From assembly GCF_002750855.1 (NCBI RefSeq), contig NZ_NWUC01000001.1, forward strand, positions 496,001 to 560,000: a stretch of 64,000 nt of DNA, written 5' to 3'. The stretch's first letter is position 1, and the number at the start of each line of letters is the position of its first letter. This document shows positions 29,173 to 35,212 of this stretch, piece after piece. The stretch is from Neopararhizobium haloflavum (GTDB taxonomy: Bacteria; Pseudomonadota; Alphaproteobacteria; Rhizobiales; Rhizobiaceae). Made by a program: the position numbers and the translations under genes. The notes under the pieces were generated by a model. That model saw only the letters and a list, made by a program, of their open reading frames with translations. It ran no database searches and was not told the DNA's origin.

Positions 29173-30405
29173 ATGACGAACGAAACACGGCGAAAATTTC
29201 TGACGCGGCTTGGTCTGACATCCGGCATGCTCTACGCAGCGCCGGTGCTGATGCAGCTTTCGACGGCCCGCGCCTCTGGAAGTGGCGGCAGCTTTTCGGG
29301 CAGTTTTTCGGCGCCTGCGCCATCCGCGCCGCCACCACCGCCGCCTCGACCCGAAATCGTCGTCGCGACGCCCGATGCCGGCGACCTCGATCTGATCGTT
29401 CAGCAAGGCTACACGCTGCTTGATCAGGAATCGCTTGGCATCGTCGATTTCGAGCTTGCCCGCTTCGAGGTGCCGGCAGACTTGACTATCGAGCAGGCGC
29501 GCACCGCGATACTCGATGCGGTGCCGGGCGCGCTGTTCGATCTCAATCACATCTACGAGCCTGGAGAGCTCGCCTGTTCCGACGGAACATGCGCGGCATT
29601 CGATCTCGTCGGATGGAGCCCTGAGGCGCGCAATTGTCCGGCCGGGACCCTCGTCGGCATGATCGACACCGGCGTCAATGTCGAGCACGCGGCCTTGCGG
29701 GACGTCGCGGTTGAAACTTTGGCCGTGATCGGCGAGGGCCGCGAGGCCGCATCCGCCATGCACGGCACGGCCATCGCCGTCATGCTGGCAGGTCGGGCCG
29801 ATACCCGAACGCCGGGCCTCATGAGCGGCGTCGAACTTATCGCCGTCGAGGCCTTTCACCAGAGCGCCGAAGGCGTCGACATGGCCGACAGCTTCGACAT
29901 CGCGCGGGCGATCGACCGGTTGGCGGGGCGTGACGTCAAGGTCATCAACATGAGCTTTGCCGGTCCCGCCAATGCGATCCTTGAGGCCGTCATCGAAGCA
30001 GCCCGTGCGCGCGACGTCATCCTGGTGGCTGCGGCAGGCAATGCCGGCCCGCAGTCCGAGCCGCTCTATCCGGCTGCATATCGAGATGTCGTAGCGGTCA
30101 CGGCCGTCGACGCCAAAGCCAATGTCTATCGCCGCGCCGTCAACGGCGACCACATCGATTTTGCCGGACCAGGCGTTGATATCTGGACGGCGGCGTCGAT
30201 CAGCGGCGGGCGGTTCCGTTCCGGCACATCCTATGCCGCGCCATTCGTATCAGCGGCGCTCGCCGTCGCACGCGCCCGCGCACCCGACAAGCCGGCTGCC
30301 GAGCTGGTTGCCGAACTGGCCGAGAAAGCCCTGGACCTTGGAGAAACGGGCCGCGATGGCGTCTATGGCTGGGGCCTTGTTCAGGCCGATGCCATCTGCG
30401 GCTGA
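29173..30405 (+). CDS. Tat-exported S8 (subtilisin-like) serine protease
   Basis: A 410 aa protease. The N-terminus has a twin-arginine signal (TRRKFLTRLGL) with a short hydrophobic stretch and an ARA site before Ser35, followed by a Ser/Gly stretch with GSFSG and a Pro-rich spacer. The catalytic triad is complete: Asp165 in GMIDTGVN, His197 in SAMHGTAIA, Ser353 in FRSGTSYAAP, and oxyanion Asn290 in AAAGNAG. A prodomain-like region (residues about 60-150) precedes the catalytic domain and carries two Cys (in ACSDGTC). GAGG before ATG 29173 fixes the start. It shares its leader with the small peptide encoded just downstream, so it may be co-exported with it or process it. Protease assignment is firm; the link to the peptide is inference. 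Confidence 0.88.
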   Translation: MTNETRRKFLTRLGLTSGMLYAAPVLMQLSTARASGSGGSFSGSFSAPAPSAPPPPPPRPEIVVATPDAGDLDLIVQQGYTLLDQESLGIVDFELARFEVPADLTIEQARTAILDAVPGALFDLNHIYEPGELACSDGTCAAFDLVGWSPEARNCPAGTLVGMIDTGVNVEHAALRDVAVETLAVIGEGREAASAMHGTAIAVMLAGRADTRTPGLMSGVELIAVEAFHQSAEGVDMADSFDIARAIDRLAGRDVKVINMSFAGPANAILEAVIEAARARDVILVAAAGNAGPQSEPLYPAAYRDVVAVTAVDAKANVYRRAVNGDHIDFAGPGVDIWTAASISGGRFRSGTSYAAPFVSAALAVARARAPDKPAAELVAELAEKALDLGETGRDGVYGWGLVQADAICG

Positions 30406-30431
30406 AACTCGAATTTCTCTTTCCCGACGGC

Positions 30432-30456
30432 GGAATAAATCGGCGCTGCCATCGTT
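30432..30456 (+). promoter_or_regulatory. EcfG-like promoter before the small Tat peptide
   Basis: GGAAT at 30432-30436, 16 bases, then CGTT at 30453-30456. The alphaproteobacterial general-stress sigma factor EcfG recognises GGAAC-N16/17-CGTT, so this differs at one position. It lies 48 bp before the peptide start, a plausible distance. If real, the peptide has its own stress-inducible transcript. Confidence 0.4.
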
Positions 30457-30504
30457 GTCCAACACGGAAGGGACGCTTCGGGACGACCGAGAAGAGGAGC
30501 CATC

Positions 30505-30765
30505 ATGGCCAACGACAGCACCAGACCGACCAACATCTCAAGGCGTGCCATGCTGACGAAACTCGGCCTTGGCGCAGCTGCCGCCTACGCCGCGCCGGCG
30601 CTGTTGCAATTGAGTGAGGCGCGTGCCTCCGGCTATAGCGGTGGCGGCAGCTTCAGCGGCGGAGGCGGGCGCCGGCACTACCGGTACGATCGCGGCTATT
30701 GGGGTCACCGTCCGCCGCGCCATCACCGACGCATTCGCCGCTACGGCAGCGGCAGCTTCAGTTGA
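30505..30765 (+). CDS. Small Tat-exported cationic Gly/Arg/His/Tyr-rich peptide
   Basis: An 86 aa precursor. Residues 1-41 form a twin-arginine leader (SRRAMLTKLGLG, then YAAPALLQLSEARA) with an AxA cleavage site before Ser42. The predicted 45-residue mature peptide is rich in Gly, Arg (10), His (4) and Tyr (5), carries GSFSG near its start, RRHYRYDRGYWGHRPP in the middle, and ends GSGSFS with a C-terminal Ser. It is strongly basic. The leader matches that of the upstream S8 protease at 20 of 31 aligned residues from the RR pair onward. GAGGAG upstream is a strong ribosome-binding site. A perfect hairpin follows the stop and then an HprK-PqqD kinase gene. I propose a modified exported peptide; function is unknown. 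Confidence 0.78.
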   Translation: MANDSTRPTNISRRAMLTKLGLGAAAAYAAPALLQLSEARASGYSGGGSFSGGGGRRHYRYDRGYWGHRPPRHHRRIRRYGSGSFS

Positions 30766-30776
30766 TCATATCCCTA

Positions 30777-30800
30777 CTCGGGCCGCATCTGCGGCCCGAG
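30777..30800 (+). terminator. Hairpin between peptide and kinase genes
   Basis: CTCGGGCCGCA and TGCGGCCCGAG pair perfectly around a 2-base centre, starting 12 bp after the peptide stop. No T tract follows (CGCTATTTCGG), so it may be a leaky terminator or a 3'-protecting stem. Such an element would let the peptide transcript exceed that of the kinase gene. Confidence 0.6.
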
Positions 30801-30819
30801 CGCTATTTCGGACAGACCG

Positions 30820-32013
30820 ATGCGGATGGCATTTGACGACACGGGTGAAGTGGCCGAACTGCCCGATTGTCCGGAACTCCTCGCCGCGGTCGACGCGGCT
30901 TTCGGCGACTGGCCGCATGAGCGCGTCGATCGCGAACAGCGTCCCTTCGTGTCGATCCGCCGAACGGGCGCTCTTTACGCCATCACGACCGCGAGCGGCG
31001 ATGAGCTGACCTTGAATGCCGTGGGAACGGCGAACCGGCTCGTCGTCGAGGTTCTTGGCGCGTCGATCGCGGCCAACCCGGAGCGCTTGTGCTTTCACTG
31101 TGCGTCCGTGCGGATTGGCGGACGCCTGGTCCTGTTCCCGAGCGAAGCGCGAGCCGGCAAGAGCACGCTCGCCGCCTATCTTGCCTCGCAGGGCCATGAG
31201 ATTTTCGGCGATGACGCCCTTGCCCTGGCACCGGGCGATCGCGAGGGAGTGGCGCTTGGCCTTGCGCCGCGTCTGCGGCGTCCGCTGCCGCCAACGCTTG
31301 GCGGTGCCGCTCGCGACTATATCGAGCGCGCCGGCCGTATCGACGATCGGCGCTACAGCTATCTCGATCTGCCGGGCGGTCGCCTGGCGAAAAGGGGGGA
31401 ACAGGCTCCGCTCGGCGCGCTGGTGCTGCTCGACCGCCGCGATGACGGTCCGGTCGAGTTCTTCTCGGCCGAACGGCCAGCCATGCTACGTGCATTGATC
31501 GCGCAGAACTTTGCCCGCGCCGCGCCGGCAAGCACTCTCATCGACAGGTTGCACGCCGTCGTCGAACGCCTGCCACGCTATCGGCTTTGCTACAGCGATC
31601 TCGAAGAAGCGGCCGCGGTCCTTGCTTCGGCGTTTGCATCATGGCCGCCGCGCATTGCCGTTGCCGAGAAGCCGGAAACCCTCGGCGACGGCAGTGATCG
31701 ATCGATCACTTCCTCGTTCAGCTACGCGGACATACCGCCGAACCTTGCCTTTGCCCGCAGCACGGATGTCCAGTTGCGCACCGTCGACGGCGAGATGTTC
31801 CTGGCCGATGACAGCGAGTGCGCGATCTATCATCTGAATGCGGTCGGGGTGGGCATCTGGAATCTGCTGGATCAGCCAACGAGCCGCGACGAGGCGGCGT
31901 CCATCCTTGCGGAGGCATTTCCACATGTTGAACGGGCCGTCATCCGCGACGACGTTGCAGCCGTCTACGCGGCATTGCTGGATGCCGGGTTCATCGCTCC
32001 GCTTCAAAGGTGA
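30820..32013 (+). CDS. HprK-like kinase fused to PqqD-type domain
   Basis: A 397 aa fusion. Residues about 80-290 resemble the HPr kinase/phosphorylase fold: LCFHCASVRIGGRLVLF, then a P-loop (SEARAGKST, Lys114) and FGDDALAL (Asp131-132), as in HprK-related kinases. The first Gly of the normal P-loop is Ser108. Residues about 305-397 are a PqqD-like domain (VDGEMFLADDSECAIYHLNA, GVGIWNLLDQPTSRDEAASI), the fold that binds leader peptides in peptide-modification pathways. No PTS or HPr genes and no pqq operon are nearby. It directly follows the small Tat peptide gene, the likely substrate. Start ATG 30820 or 30826; the ribosome-binding site is weak. Domain calls are moderate to firm; substrate is inference. 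Confidence 0.78.
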   Translation: MRMAFDDTGEVAELPDCPELLAAVDAAFGDWPHERVDREQRPFVSIRRTGALYAITTASGDELTLNAVGTANRLVVEVLGASIAANPERLCFHCASVRIGGRLVLFPSEARAGKSTLAAYLASQGHEIFGDDALALAPGDREGVALGLAPRLRRPLPPTLGGAARDYIERAGRIDDRRYSYLDLPGGRLAKRGEQAPLGALVLLDRRDDGPVEFFSAERPAMLRALIAQNFARAAPASTLIDRLHAVVERLPRYRLCYSDLEEAAAVLASAFASWPPRIAVAEKPETLGDGSDRSITSSFSYADIPPNLAFARSTDVQLRTVDGEMFLADDSECAIYHLNAVGVGIWNLLDQPTSRDEAASILAEAFPHVERAVIRDDVAAVYAALLDAGFIAPLQR

Positions 32014-32019
32014 AGGGGC

Positions 32020-33090
32020 TCAGCTCTTCTTGGACGCCGTCTGGACCGGCTCGGTCTCCAGCCATCGCATCAGGCGGCGCTCATCGATGTCCATCCAGTC
32101 CTCGCATGCGCCGCGGGCAGGGCGGGTTTCCGCCAGCTCGCCGCGCAGATCGCCTTCCTCGAAGGTGCTGATGATGCGGGGGTGAATATAGCAACGGCGG
32201 CACACCGCGCGGGTGTTGCCGAGGCGCGAGGCAACGGCATCGACGGCCTCGTTGATCTTGCGTCGTCCGTCGGTCTTCGATGACGGCGGCTCAAGCTCGG
32301 TAAGCGCAATTGCCGCCAGGCGCGTGCCGGCCCAGGTACGAAACAGCTTCGAACTCAGCTCCGCGCCGCTCGCCTCGCGAAGATAGGCATTGATGTCCTG
32401 CGAGCGCACCGGATGACGCGCACCGTCCTCGTCTTCATACTGAAACAGATGGTGCCCCGACAGTTCGTGGATCGAGCGGATGACGCGAGCAATGCGGCGG
32501 TCGGTATGGGTCAGGTTCCATTCCTTGCCCGATTTGCCCTTGAAGCGGAACCGCATCACCGAGCCGCTGATTTCGAGATGCTTCTTTCGCAGCGTCGTCA
32601 GCCCGAAGCTCTTGTTCTGCTGGGCATAGACGGTATTGCCGATGCGGATCAGCAGGTTGTCGAGCAGCCACACAACGGAGGCGAAGACCTTCTCGCGCGA
32701 GAGGCTGCGCCGGCGCAGATCGCGGTCGACCGCCTCGCGAATGTCCGGCAGGAGGCGGGCGAACTCGGCCAGCTCACCGTATTTGGTGTCATCGCGAAAG
32801 GCGCTCCACTGGGGATGATAGCGATATTGCTTGCGCCCGCGCTGATCGCGTCCGGTCGCCTGCAGGTGCCCGCGCGGCTCGACCGTGATCCAGACGTCCT
32901 CATAGGCAGGTGGTATCGCCAGCGATCGAATTCGGTCGATATGGTCGCCCGAGCCCAATTTCTCTCCATCGGGCGTCAGATAGTAGAAGCCGCGGCCGGC
33001 CTTGCGCCGTCGAAAACCCGGTTCTTCGTCGCTGACATAGACGAGGCGGGCGGCGCGGGCGTGGTCTTCGGCGGTCGGTGTGTCGGACAT
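32020..33090 (-). CDS. DNA topoisomerase IB (poxvirus/eukaryote type)
   Basis: A 356 aa type IB topoisomerase that relaxes supercoils through a 3'-phosphotyrosyl link without ATP. The N-terminal domain has GRGFYYLTPDGEKLGSGD and IPPAYEDVWI, the catalytic domain has KVFASVVWLLDNLLIRIGN, the active-site Lys region RFRFKGKSGKEW, the HELSGHHLFQYEDEDG segment and Arg/His residues, and the nucleophile Tyr lies in CRRCYIHPRI. The gene ends 6 bp from the convergent kinase stop and follows mgtC on the same strand after 1 bp. Bacterial TopIB genes often occur with repair or stress genes, as here with Ku/LigD. Confidence 0.93.
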   Translation of the reverse strand: MSDTPTAEDHARAARLVYVSDEEPGFRRRKAGRGFYYLTPDGEKLGSGDHIDRIRSLAIPPAYEDVWITVEPRGHLQATGRDQRGRKQYRYHPQWSAFRDDTKYGELAEFARLLPDIREAVDRDLRRRSLSREKVFASVVWLLDNLLIRIGNTVYAQQNKSFGLTTLRKKHLEISGSVMRFRFKGKSGKEWNLTHTDRRIARVIRSIHELSGHHLFQYEDEDGARHPVRSQDINAYLREASGAELSSKLFRTWAGTRLAAIALTELEPPSSKTDGRRKINEAVDAVASRLGNTRAVCRRCYIHPRIISTFEEGDLRGELAETRPARGACEDWMDIDERRLMRWLETEPVQTASKKS

Positions 33091-33091
33091 G

Positions 33092-33571
33092 TCATTCCTT
33101 CAGCGACGTGATCGTCTCGAACTTGCGCAACAGGGTCAGGACAAGGACGCCGAGCACCGCGGCGGGAACGGCGATCATCCAGTAGCCGAAGCCGATCGAA
33201 AGCCCGATTGCGGCTGCGAGCCATACCCCGGCGCCTGTGGTCAGGCCCTTCACCTCACCCTTGGCGAAGACGATGAAGCCGGCGGCGAGGAATGCGACGC
33301 CGGCTGTGACCGCCTCGATGACGCGCAGCGGATCGATCCGCACTTCGTTGTCGCCAAGGCTGTCGGAATGGATCACTTCGGTCGCCAGCAGCGCGAAGGC
33401 CGCCGCGGCGGTCGACACCAACGCGTGGGTGCGCAGGCCCGCCGGCCGTGATTTCATTTCCCGTTCGAATCCGATGATGGCGCCGAAGAGCAGCGCACCG
33501 AAGAGCCTAGCCCACACGACCGGAGCCGGCAGGTAGGTGGTTTGCGTGATGTCGGCAATGATACTGTCCAT
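33092..33571 (-). CDS. MgtC/SapB-family membrane protein
   Basis: A 159 aa inner-membrane protein with about four or five spans. The MgtC pattern is visible: RLFGALLFGAIIGFEREMKSRPAGLRTHALVS, shortened here as GAIIGFEREMKSRPAGLRTH, followed by AGVAFLAAGFIVFAKGEVKG and LTTGAGVWLAAAIGLSIGFG. The MgtC group is linked to Mg2+ limitation and acid or host stress in pathogens; this short form lacks the C-terminal ACT-like domain, so its role is uncertain. The start ATG 33571 gives MDSIIADITQ; a reading to 33628 adds a doubtful basic stretch. It is divergent from the DUF3008 gene. Confidence 0.88.
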   Translation of the reverse strand: MDSIIADITQTTYLPAPVVWARLFGALLFGAIIGFEREMKSRPAGLRTHALVSTAAAAFALLATEVIHSDSLGDNEVRIDPLRVIEAVTAGVAFLAAGFIVFAKGEVKGLTTGAGVWLAAAIGLSIGFGYWMIAVPAAVLGVLVLTLLRKFETITSLKE

Positions 33572-33602
33572 CGCGCGATGAAATTCTCCATGAAGACTTT
33601 TG

Positions 33603-33615
33603 TTCCGACGGAACA
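33603..33615. promoter_or_regulatory. Palindromic bidirectional stress-promoter candidate
   Basis: The 13-base palindrome GTTCCGACGGAAC places a GGAAC element on each strand, one pointing to mgtC and one to the DUF3008 gene. On each strand a TT lies 18 or 19 bases downstream, which fits the Sinorhizobium RpoE2 consensus GGAAC-N18/19-TT as I recall it. The CGTT form of the -10 is not present. Confidence 0.45.
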
Positions 33616-33673
33616 TTCGCCGTCTCATCCGATTTTTTGTGAATGGGGCTGCGATTCAGTTGGAGAGATGACC

Positions 33674-33859
33674 ATGCCTGCAAAATCGAAGGCACAGCAG
33701 AAAGCAGCCGGCGCGGCACTTTCGGTCAAACGCGGCGAGACCAGGAAATCCGAACTCAAGGGCGCATCGAAACAGATGGTCGAGTCCATGAGCGAGAAGG
33801 AGCTGGAGGACATTGCCGAAACCAAGCGCAAGAACCTCCCAAAGAAGAAGTCATCGTGA
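33674..33859 (+). CDS. DUF3008-family small basic protein
   Basis: A 61 aa protein, MPAKSKAQQKAAGAALSVKR then a helical middle (SKQMVESMSEKELEDIAET) and a Lys-rich tail. This is the DUF3008 pattern, common in rhizobia and sphingomonads and often near stress or repair genes. GGAGAGATGACC before ATG 33674 supports the start; the open frame to 33542 has no coding features. It resembles small stress-induced nucleic-acid-associated proteins in composition, but function is unknown. The next gene begins 11 bp downstream. Confidence 0.82.
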   Translation: MPAKSKAQQKAAGAALSVKRGETRKSELKGASKQMVESMSEKELEDIAETKRKNLPKKKSS

Positions 33860-33870
33860 GGAGCGCAGAA

Positions 33871-34224
33871 ATGCCGGAACTGGGAAGGACAGGAGCCGAC
33901 AACGCGATTGGTCTTTATCGTCTGGTGCCGATCGCGCGAGCCGACGACCCCAATTGGGACCGCGCACCGGGCCATGGCGAAATCGTCGTGGCGGCGCGCT
34001 CGCCAGCCGATGCGCGGCTTGTCGCAGCCGAGGCGGAGGGCGACTTTCTCGGTTCGGGCGCCAAGCCGGGCGACGGCAATTCCACGCTGATGGCGAGCGC
34101 GTTCCGGGACGACAAGCTCTATACCGTTATCGAAGAAGGTGAGGCGGATGGCGACATACGCCGCGGTGTCGTGTCCGGCCGCATCGGCTCGTCCGTCATC
34201 AAGCCCGATCAACTTCGCGATTGA
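33871..34224 (+). CDS. Hypothetical protein between DUF3008 and ku
   Basis: A 117 aa protein that I do not recognise with confidence. It contains GLYRLVPIARADDPNWDRAP, then GEIVVAARSPADARLVAAEA, then an alternating beta-like region (DGNSTLMASAFRDDKLYTVI) and ends in VIKPDQLRD. There is no signal peptide or membrane span. GAGGAGCGCAGAA upstream of ATG 33871 is a strong ribosome-binding site; a GTG at 33856 is an alternative. The short distance to DUF3008 suggests one transcript, and it ends just before the EcfG-type promoter of ku. Context suggests a stress-related role, without more support. Confidence 0.68.
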   Translation: MPELGRTGADNAIGLYRLVPIARADDPNWDRAPGHGEIVVAARSPADARLVAAEAEGDFLGSGAKPGDGNSTLMASAFRDDKLYTVIEEGEADGDIRRGVVSGRIGSSVIKPDQLRD

Positions 34225-34229
34225 GTGCG

Positions 34230-34254
34230 GGAACGACGGACCCACATTAGCGTT
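34230..34254 (+). promoter_or_regulatory. EcfG-type general-stress promoter for ku-ligD
   Basis: GGAAC (34230-34234), exactly 16 bases, then CGTT (34251-34254). This is an exact match to the alphaproteobacterial EcfG/RpoE2 consensus GGAAC-N16/17-CGTT, located 55 bp before the ku start. It implies that Ku and LigD are made in the general stress response. Confidence 0.75.
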
Positions 34255-34309
34255 CGATTGATTATGACCGCGCCGATGCTGGTGCGGTAACCAGCGTCAG
34301 GAGCTTTCA

Positions 34310-35200
34310 ATGGCTGCGCGTGCGATGTGGAAAGGGCAGCTGAGGCTGTCGCTCGTTTCGATCCCGGTCGAACTTTACAGCGCGACCCGGACGGGAGCGA
34401 GGGTTAGCTTCCGGCAGATCCACGAACCAACCGGCAAGCCCATCCGCTACGAGAAGGTCGTTGAAGGCCATGGGCCGGTCGACGCGGACGAGATCGTGAA
34501 GGGGTTTGAATACGAAAAGGGCAACTACGTCCTGCTTGACCCCGACGAGATCGAGGCGGTGAAGCTGGAGACGCGCAAGACGCTGGAACTCGTGCAGTTT
34601 GTCGGCGCGTGCGAGATACCGCCGCTCTATTACGACAAGCCCTACTATGTCGTTCCGACCGACGAGTTGGCGGAGGACGCCTATCGGGTCGTGCGAGATG
34701 CGCTACGCAACGCCGAGAAGGTCGGGCTGGGCCAGTTGGCAATGCGCGGCCACGAGTATCTGTGCGCCATTCGCCCCTGTGGCGACGGGCTGCTTCTGGA
34801 AACGCTCCATTACGCCGACGAAATCCGCAAGGCCGATCCGCTTTTCTCGGAGATCAGCGGCAAGGCGGCGGACGAGGAATTGCTGGAAGTCGCGACGGCG
34901 CTTATCGACCGGAAGACCGCCAAGTTCGATCCCAAGACCTTCAAGGATCATTATGCGGACGCCTTGCGCGACCTGATCGACGCCAAGACGAAAAACAAGA
35001 AATCGAAGCGGGTCGAGTCGGATGCGGATGAGCGCAAGCCACGCGGCGGCGACAACGTGGTCGATCTGATGTCGGCTCTGAAGAAGAGCCTTGAAACCTC
35101 GGACGGCAAACGCAAAACAACGTCTTCTACCCGAGGAAAATCCGCCGCCAAGGGAACGGCCGGCCGGTCCAAGGCGGCGCCCCGAAAGAAATCGGCCTGA
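34310..35200 (+). CDS. ku: Non-homologous end-joining protein Ku
   Basis: Bacterial Ku homodimer subunit, 296 aa, which rings double-strand DNA ends and recruits LigD. The protein has the Ku core from MWKGQLRLSLVSIPVELYSA through IRYEKVVEGHGPVDADEIVKG, PPLYYDKPYYVVPTDELAED and LAMRGHEYLCAIRPCGDGLLLETL. A C-terminal Lys/Ser/Arg-rich tail (about residues 235-296) probably contacts DNA and LigD. ligD follows 12 bp later. An EcfG-type promoter precedes the gene. Length is within the normal range for bacterial Ku. Confidence 0.96.
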   Translation: MAARAMWKGQLRLSLVSIPVELYSATRTGARVSFRQIHEPTGKPIRYEKVVEGHGPVDADEIVKGFEYEKGNYVLLDPDEIEAVKLETRKTLELVQFVGACEIPPLYYDKPYYVVPTDELAEDAYRVVRDALRNAEKVGLGQLAMRGHEYLCAIRPCGDGLLLETLHYADEIRKADPLFSEISGKAADEELLEVATALIDRKTAKFDPKTFKDHYADALRDLIDAKTKNKKSKRVESDADERKPRGGDNVVDLMSALKKSLETSDGKRKTTSSTRGKSAAKGTAGRSKAAPRKKSA

Positions 35201-35212
35201 GGTCCGATTGTC

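Noticed and set aside
30820..32013. PqqD domain as evidence of PQQ biosynthesis
   Set aside because: No pqqA, B, C or E nearby, and the domain is fused to a kinase. The PQQ-type dehydrogenase is 10 kb away.
29173..32013. Lasso-peptide cluster
   Set aside because: HprK-like kinase and PqqD domain occur in lasso clusters, but no B2 protease or asparagine-synthetase-like cyclase is present, and the peptide carries a Tat leader.
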